A stretch of DNA of 64,000 nucleotides from Brevibacillus ruminantium (GTDB lineage: Bacteria; Bacillota; Bacilli; Brevibacillales; Brevibacillaceae), in assembly GCF_023746555.1 (NCBI RefSeq), contig NZ_CP098755.1:3794501-3858500 (forward strand). Direction: 5' to 3'. Below, piece by piece: positions 60,029 to 64,000 of the stretch. The position numbers and the translations under genes were made by a program. Numbering within the stretch: position 1 is the first letter of the stretch; each line of letters begins with the position of its first letter. The notes beneath the pieces are model-generated. The model was not told where the DNA came from and searched no databases. It saw only the letters and a list, made by a program, of their open reading frames with translations.

Positions 60029-60130
60029 ACATCGAATCTCCCATCTCTTTCGAGCAAGTACTTCCTATTAAAAATACACCTGTTATCATAACGCATTTCT
60101 TTTGATCCTACCAACTACTTTCCCCATCCC

Positions 60131-60160
60131 TTGCGACAACGAGCGCTAATTCATTATAAT
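60131..60160 (+). promoter_or_regulatory. SigmaA promoter of the O-antigen-ligase-like operon
   Basis: TTGCGA (60131-60136) and a perfect TATAAT (60155-60160) are 18 bp apart. The -10 covers the upstream in-frame ATG at 60159, which supports the downstream start at 60198. Confidence 0.65.
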
Positions 60161-60197
60161 GTATGAGTTAATCCAATCTAGGAGGATTCAAATTCAA

Positions 60198-61463
60198 ATG
60201 AGAGAGACTGTGTTGAAGTGGGGAAGCCGGTCTAGCACGTGGCTGTCTATACTGATTGCCTTTCCAATTATCGATTACGTCTTGCGAAAGTTCTTGCCGA
60301 TACCTGTTTTGCCATCTCTATGGGATAAAGCTTTGCTTGTGGTCCTCCTGTTGTTTACGTTCTTCGCCTATCTCCAGACCGCACGCAAGCTGCCCTCCAT
60401 CAAGCATCCGTTTCTGGCGTTTATCGTCTATGGAATCGGGCTGATGGTTATCGACATGACGAACTGGGCTGCCAGTTTTGAAGGCTTTCGTTCCGTCTAT
60501 CAGTACATGAGTGCCTTCTTCATCGGCTTCTATCTGCTGGCTGACCATAAGCAGCTGGCTAACCTTTTGAAGATGCTTTCACTCGTCGGGTTCATCACCG
60601 GTTTGTACGGTGTGGCCCAGGTCGTGTTGGGAGTGGAAACCCCGATGGGCTGGGTACAAGAGGGAGAAGCGACAACGACCCGGGCGTTTTCGTTCGTTAC
60701 CAGTCCCAACGTACTCGGCAGCTACATGGCCCTGGTTGCTCCTGTGTCGGTGGGCCTCGCTCTGTATACGAGCAACAAAAAAGAGCGGCTGCTTTGGATA
60801 CTCGTCGCCTTGACGACGCTTTTGGCCTTGCTCTTGACCGGATCGCGCGGGGCATGGTTCGCTTTGGCCGCAGCCTTGTTTGCCTGCTTCTATCTTTGGA
60901 AGAAGCGCTGGGCGGGCTACCTGGTCCTCGCCGGAATTATCGGAGTGCTCGGTCTCTATTTTCTCGTGCCTGATACCGTTCCAATTGTCGGAACCATTAA
61001 AAACCGGATCTTCACGCTGTTTACGGCCGATTACATGGAAGCAAGCAGTAAAGCCGGGCGTCTCCAGCGCTGGCTGACGGCCTATGATCGCATGAGAGTA
61101 GAGCCTCTGTTTGGAGTCGGTCTGGGTCATCACGGAGGAGCCGTAGCCTCCCGCCGCTTCGGAACGATTTATACGGACAGCTATTTGTTCAAAAGTCTCG
61201 CCGAGCTGGGGCTGATTGGGCTTAGTATGTTCATCGGTTTGATCCTGATGACCTTCCGCTATGGGGTTAAAGTGGCCCGCTCTCTGACTGGCAAGCCCGA
61301 ATTTTTCCTCACGCTCGGGCTCCTGGGCGGGATGATCGCTGTGGCACTTCACAACGTCGCGGAAAACATCTTTGAAGTTCCGTTCATGTCGCTCCAGTTT
61401 TGGCTGTTCGGCGGCATTTTCGCAGCCCTTTACGCCGATCTAACAAATGAAAAAAGGGGGTGA
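60198..61463 (+). CDS. O-antigen ligase/polymerase (Wzy/WaaL-like) family membrane protein
   Basis: This 421-residue protein has about 11-12 membrane helices and the O-antigen ligase domain: GSRGAWFALAAALFACFYLW, then the large external loop with RLQRWLTAYDRMRVEPLFGVGLGHHGG and DSYLFKSLAELGLIG, each a family hallmark. It probably polymerises or ligates the cell-wall polymer on its lipid carrier. ATG at 60198 has AGGAGG 12 nt upstream, slightly long. The next gene follows by 9 bp. Confidence 0.88.
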   Translation: MRETVLKWGSRSSTWLSILIAFPIIDYVLRKFLPIPVLPSLWDKALLVVLLLFTFFAYLQTARKLPSIKHPFLAFIVYGIGLMVIDMTNWAASFEGFRSVYQYMSAFFIGFYLLADHKQLANLLKMLSLVGFITGLYGVAQVVLGVETPMGWVQEGEATTTRAFSFVTSPNVLGSYMALVAPVSVGLALYTSNKKERLLWILVALTTLLALLLTGSRGAWFALAAALFACFYLWKKRWAGYLVLAGIIGVLGLYFLVPDTVPIVGTIKNRIFTLFTADYMEASSKAGRLQRWLTAYDRMRVEPLFGVGLGHHGGAVASRRFGTIYTDSYLFKSLAELGLIGLSMFIGLILMTFRYGVKVARSLTGKPEFFLTLGLLGGMIAVALHNVAENIFEVPFMSLQFWLFGGIFAALYADLTNEKRG

Positions 61464-61472
61464 ACCAAGCCC

Positions 61473-63104
61473 ATGAAACAGAATCGATTCTTACCTTTTG
61501 TGAACTGGGCCTTGTACGCCATCGCCTTGTTCCTCATTTACCAATTACTGGTAAAGCCTGCGTTTCTTGATTTTTCCTGGATCGCGCTGGTGATCTTTTT
61601 GTTGCTGCTCGCCCTTTGTTATTATCTGCCCCACCCGAGGGAGCGGCGACAGATCATTGTCTTTTCACTCGGCTTTTTACTTCTGGACCGGGCATTGAGT
61701 CAGCTTGACGTGAAATCGATCGTCGCTGTCATCATTGGCGGTGCAGTGGCCATCATCGTGATCGCGCTTTTGGCGAAATGGTACGGACGTCTCAGCTGGA
61801 TGGCCGTCTGTGCGCTGGTGTTGGTTGCTGTCGTGATGAACACGACTTTTTACCGGGATAATCTGTACGCCCTCAGCCACTTCACCGTAAAGTATGAGTC
61901 TGACCGACTTTACAACGGCACCTGGGTTGACTATTTCCCGATCGCGCTCTACGACGTGGATGGCGACGGCCAGCAGGAAATCATCACTTACGGCAATTCT
62001 GAGGAGCTTCCTCTCCCGAGTGAAGAATTGACAAAACCGGAAACCGAGGAAGAAAAGAAAGCCTTGGCCGACAAGCTGCTCCATCTGCAAGCCGAACCCA
62101 TTTCGCTGTACGTCATGAAATGGCAGAATGGAAAGCTGGTTCGCATCCCAAATGACCAGATTCCCGCCGAGAAATTGGCGACGGTCAAGGAACAGCTGCC
62201 GACCGATTTCCCTGGTTTCCCGTACTACACGATGAAAGACAACCAGCTTGTACCGAATGTACAGCGCCAATCCTATGCGGAAGGCATGCTGCAAATGGGC
62301 ACAGCGCCGTATCGGGCACTTCTGCTGGATTTGCAGCACATCGGAGATACGCTGGCGGAAAATAAAGGAAGCATGGATGTACGCATGACTTTGGGAAGCA
62401 AATACAAGGATCTCAGCATCCATGAGGGCCTTTTGACCGGAACGTATGAAGGCAGACCTTTTGCCGCTACGACCAAAGCCACGAAAATTCTCACCACGAT
62501 GAATCTGCCGGATGGGCGGGAAGGCCTGATGATCATGGGTGAACATCTGAGTGTTCTCGCCGTTGAACCGGATGGCTCGACTGTCGAAGCCTATACGTTG
62601 ACTCGCAAAGAGATGTCGTTGGCGACTGCTGAATTTATACCGGCTGATCTGGACAACGACGGAGCAGATGAGCTGTTGATCGCCAACACTCCGTCCTACA
62701 TCCTCAAAGCCAAGCCAGACGGGACATGGGACGTTCTCTGGTCAAGTGAAGAAGGAGACAAGAGCTTCCGTTTCTCCAATTTCGCTGCTGTCGGGAGCGA
62801 AGCTCAACCAGAGATAGTGGCCAAAGCAAAAAGCTGGGTTAGCATGAATGAAACCCGTTATCTAACCGGATACACGTACACATCAGATGGCCTGAAGCAA
62901 AACTGGCGAATCTACATGCCGCTGCTCAATGTTCAGGTGGGGGACATCGACGGTGACCAAACCAATGAAATTATTGCCACCGTCTACGATCAGCACCGGG
63001 TCCTCATCTTCAAGCGTCATAACGTGCCGGTCGTACCTCTTGTCAGCCTGCTGTTCGTCGGATTGATTGGATACGGGATCGTAAGGAGGGTTCGCCATGC
63101 GTAA
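61473..63104 (+). CDS. Membrane protein with FG-GAP/VCBS-like repeats
   Basis: This 543-residue protein has four or five N-terminal membrane helices (to about residue 125), a large extracytoplasmic domain and one C-terminal helix (VVPLVSLLFVGLIGYGIV) ending in RRVRHA. The outer domain carries three Asp-rich, calcium-binding-like loops typical of FG-GAP/VCBS propellers: DVDGDGQQEI, DLDNDGADEL and DIDGDQTNEI. It probably helps assembly or surface display of the polymer with the preceding ligase/polymerase. GGGGGTGA is 9 nt before the ATG. It overlaps the lipoprotein gene by 8 bp. Confidence 0.8.
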   Translation: MKQNRFLPFVNWALYAIALFLIYQLLVKPAFLDFSWIALVIFLLLLALCYYLPHPRERRQIIVFSLGFLLLDRALSQLDVKSIVAVIIGGAVAIIVIALLAKWYGRLSWMAVCALVLVAVVMNTTFYRDNLYALSHFTVKYESDRLYNGTWVDYFPIALYDVDGDGQQEIITYGNSEELPLPSEELTKPETEEEKKALADKLLHLQAEPISLYVMKWQNGKLVRIPNDQIPAEKLATVKEQLPTDFPGFPYYTMKDNQLVPNVQRQSYAEGMLQMGTAPYRALLLDLQHIGDTLAENKGSMDVRMTLGSKYKDLSIHEGLLTGTYEGRPFAATTKATKILTTMNLPDGREGLMIMGEHLSVLAVEPDGSTVEAYTLTRKEMSLATAEFIPADLDNDGADELLIANTPSYILKAKPDGTWDVLWSSEEGDKSFRFSNFAAVGSEAQPEIVAKAKSWVSMNETRYLTGYTYTSDGLKQNWRIYMPLLNVQVGDIDGDQTNEIIATVYDQHRVLIFKRHNVPVVPLVSLLFVGLIGYGIVRRVRHA

Positions 63105-63915
63105 ACGAGCTACTGTACTTTTCGCCCTGTCTGCTCTGCTTGGCGCCTCTCTGTTGAGCGGGTGCGGTACGTATGAGTCTGGGCCAAAAGCATTTGCCAG
63201 CACGAATTACGGCACATCCACTGACATGACTGCGCCCCAGCAGACGGAATCCGCGGCCGAGTGGTTGCGCACCGCTCTGGAAAATGCAAAAACCGATGAA
63301 CATGCCCAGCAGTTCTGGTACAAGGGATTTGTTAAAAACTACATTCTCAACCGTACCACAACCAGCATGTTCGACGGCGCCGTTCGCAATCCGGACGGGT
63401 ACAATGTCGATGCCAGAATTGCCCGGCAGGATTACCAGTACTACCGAATCGGTGACAAGCGTTATGTCCGCGTCAAGGATGCCTGGATGACAGCGCGGGA
63501 AACACCGCTGGATTTTGACGTATGGGCCGGCTTTGAGGATTGGCTGCCTTTTATGGATCAAGCCGTCCAGCTCAAGGATGACAAAGTATACGGCACGGTC
63601 TGTGTTCCGTTCCAGTTGAAGATGACCGGCACCGACTGGCTGGCGAAAAGCAGCAGTCCGCTGTTTGAGCCGCTGAAGCAGCAACTGGCAGAGCGGTCTG
63701 ACATCGAATACCTGCTGAAGGATTCCACCATTAAAACAACTTTCTGGATCGGCAAGGACGATCGTCTGATTCATCAGTACGAAACCTGGATCATCCTGCC
63801 CATGCCGGGAGGCGGCACCATGGACCAGCAAGTCCAATTCCAGATGTACAAGTACGACGATCCGGGCATCCATATCAAAAACCCGGAAGAAGTGGAAAAA
63901 TACCTGTTGTACTAA
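63097..63915 (+). CDS. Hypothetical lipoprotein of the cell-wall polymer operon
   Basis: This 272-residue protein has a lipoprotein signal (MRKRATVLFALSALLGASLL followed by SGC). The mature protein has alternating short beta-rich segments (YYRIGDKRYVRVKDAWMTAR; TTFWIGKDDRLIHQYETWI) reminiscent of LolA/LppX-type lipid-binding folds, but I cannot assign a family. AAGGAGGG precedes the ATG, which lies inside the FG-GAP gene. It would work outside the membrane with the two membrane proteins upstream. A strong terminator ends the operon. Confidence 0.78.
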   Translation: MRKRATVLFALSALLGASLLSGCGTYESGPKAFASTNYGTSTDMTAPQQTESAAEWLRTALENAKTDEHAQQFWYKGFVKNYILNRTTTSMFDGAVRNPDGYNVDARIARQDYQYYRIGDKRYVRVKDAWMTARETPLDFDVWAGFEDWLPFMDQAVQLKDDKVYGTVCVPFQLKMTGTDWLAKSSSPLFEPLKQQLAERSDIEYLLKDSTIKTTFWIGKDDRLIHQYETWIILPMPGGGTMDQQVQFQMYKYDDPGIHIKNPEEVEKYLLY

Positions 63916-63940
63916 AAAGAAAATCTCGTGGCACGCAAAA

Positions 63941-63993
63941 AGAGACTGTTTCCCAGGTAGTATGCGCTACCTCGGAAACAGTCTCTCTGTTTT
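63941..63993 (+). terminator. Strong intrinsic terminator of the polymer operon
   Basis: AGAGACTGTTTCC and GGAAACAGTCTCT pair perfectly over 13 bp, with an inner AGGTAG/CTACCT helix, followed by CTGTTTTC. Confidence 0.85.
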
Positions 63994-64000
63994 CAAATGC

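Noticed and set aside
1-64000. CRISPR arrays, rRNA, tRNA, prophage or replication origin
   Set aside because: No regularly spaced repeats, no tRNA-like cloverleaf or rRNA motifs and no phage structural genes were recognised by eye.

Overview
The window comes from a moderately GC-rich, endospore-forming Firmicute, most likely Brevibacillus or a close relative in Paenibacillaceae. Evidence: a clear GerE spore regulator, strong AGGAGG-type ribosome sites, frequent GTG/TTG starts, an L-box lysine riboswitch, a B. subtilis-like order lcfA-fadR-fadB-etfB-etfA-trxA-uvrC-lysC-yslB-sdhCAB-gerE, and a csaB cell-wall polymer locus. The species call is inference; no rRNA or tRNA gene was found.

Layout. 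(1) 1-6035, minus: a TetR-led operon with an AMP-dependent acyl-CoA ligase, a MaoC hydratase, an odd KAS III-like enzyme and part of a branched-chain (Liv-type) ABC importer. (2) 6141-15916, minus: an eleven-gene cassette with a PRD regulator, a metallohydrolase, a small PRD protein, the SFCGS/DUF4312/DUF4311/DUF4310 set, a DgaE-like ammonia lyase, a frameshifted DgaF-like KDGP aldolase and its own HPr and Enzyme I. A cre-like box lies inside its promoter. (3) cysK. (4) 17234-23634, plus: an ABC importer with a phosphodiesterase, a DeoR regulator and a PHP phosphatase, with a terminator hairpin inside the operon. (5) gerE, an ABC permease pair lacking other subunits, CheX, and a large secreted subtilase. 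(6) sdhCAB, yslB, riboswitch-controlled lysC, uvrC and trxA.

(7) 41266-44086 is an accessory insert between trxA and etfA. It holds an AT-rich lipoprotein gene and an intact ISL3-family element with 8-bp target duplications. It is bracketed by two inverted copies of a ~200-bp element that has perfect 20-21 bp terminal inverted repeats and an internal stem kept by compensatory changes. (8) 44240-49390: etfAB and fatty-acid degradation under FadR, with a textbook FadR box. (9) 49588-52920: an LCP ligase, a thiolase and a PrmA-like methyltransferase. (10) 53236-63915: cell-envelope polymer genes, including csaB, a methyltransferase, two MOP-superfamily flippases (one MurJ), a PaaK-like ligase, an O-antigen-ligase/polymerase, an FG-GAP-type membrane protein and a lipoprotein.

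The two strongest leads are the structured repeat family in (7) and the transporter-like DUF4310-4312/SFCGS cassette with dedicated PTS energy-coupling proteins in (2).
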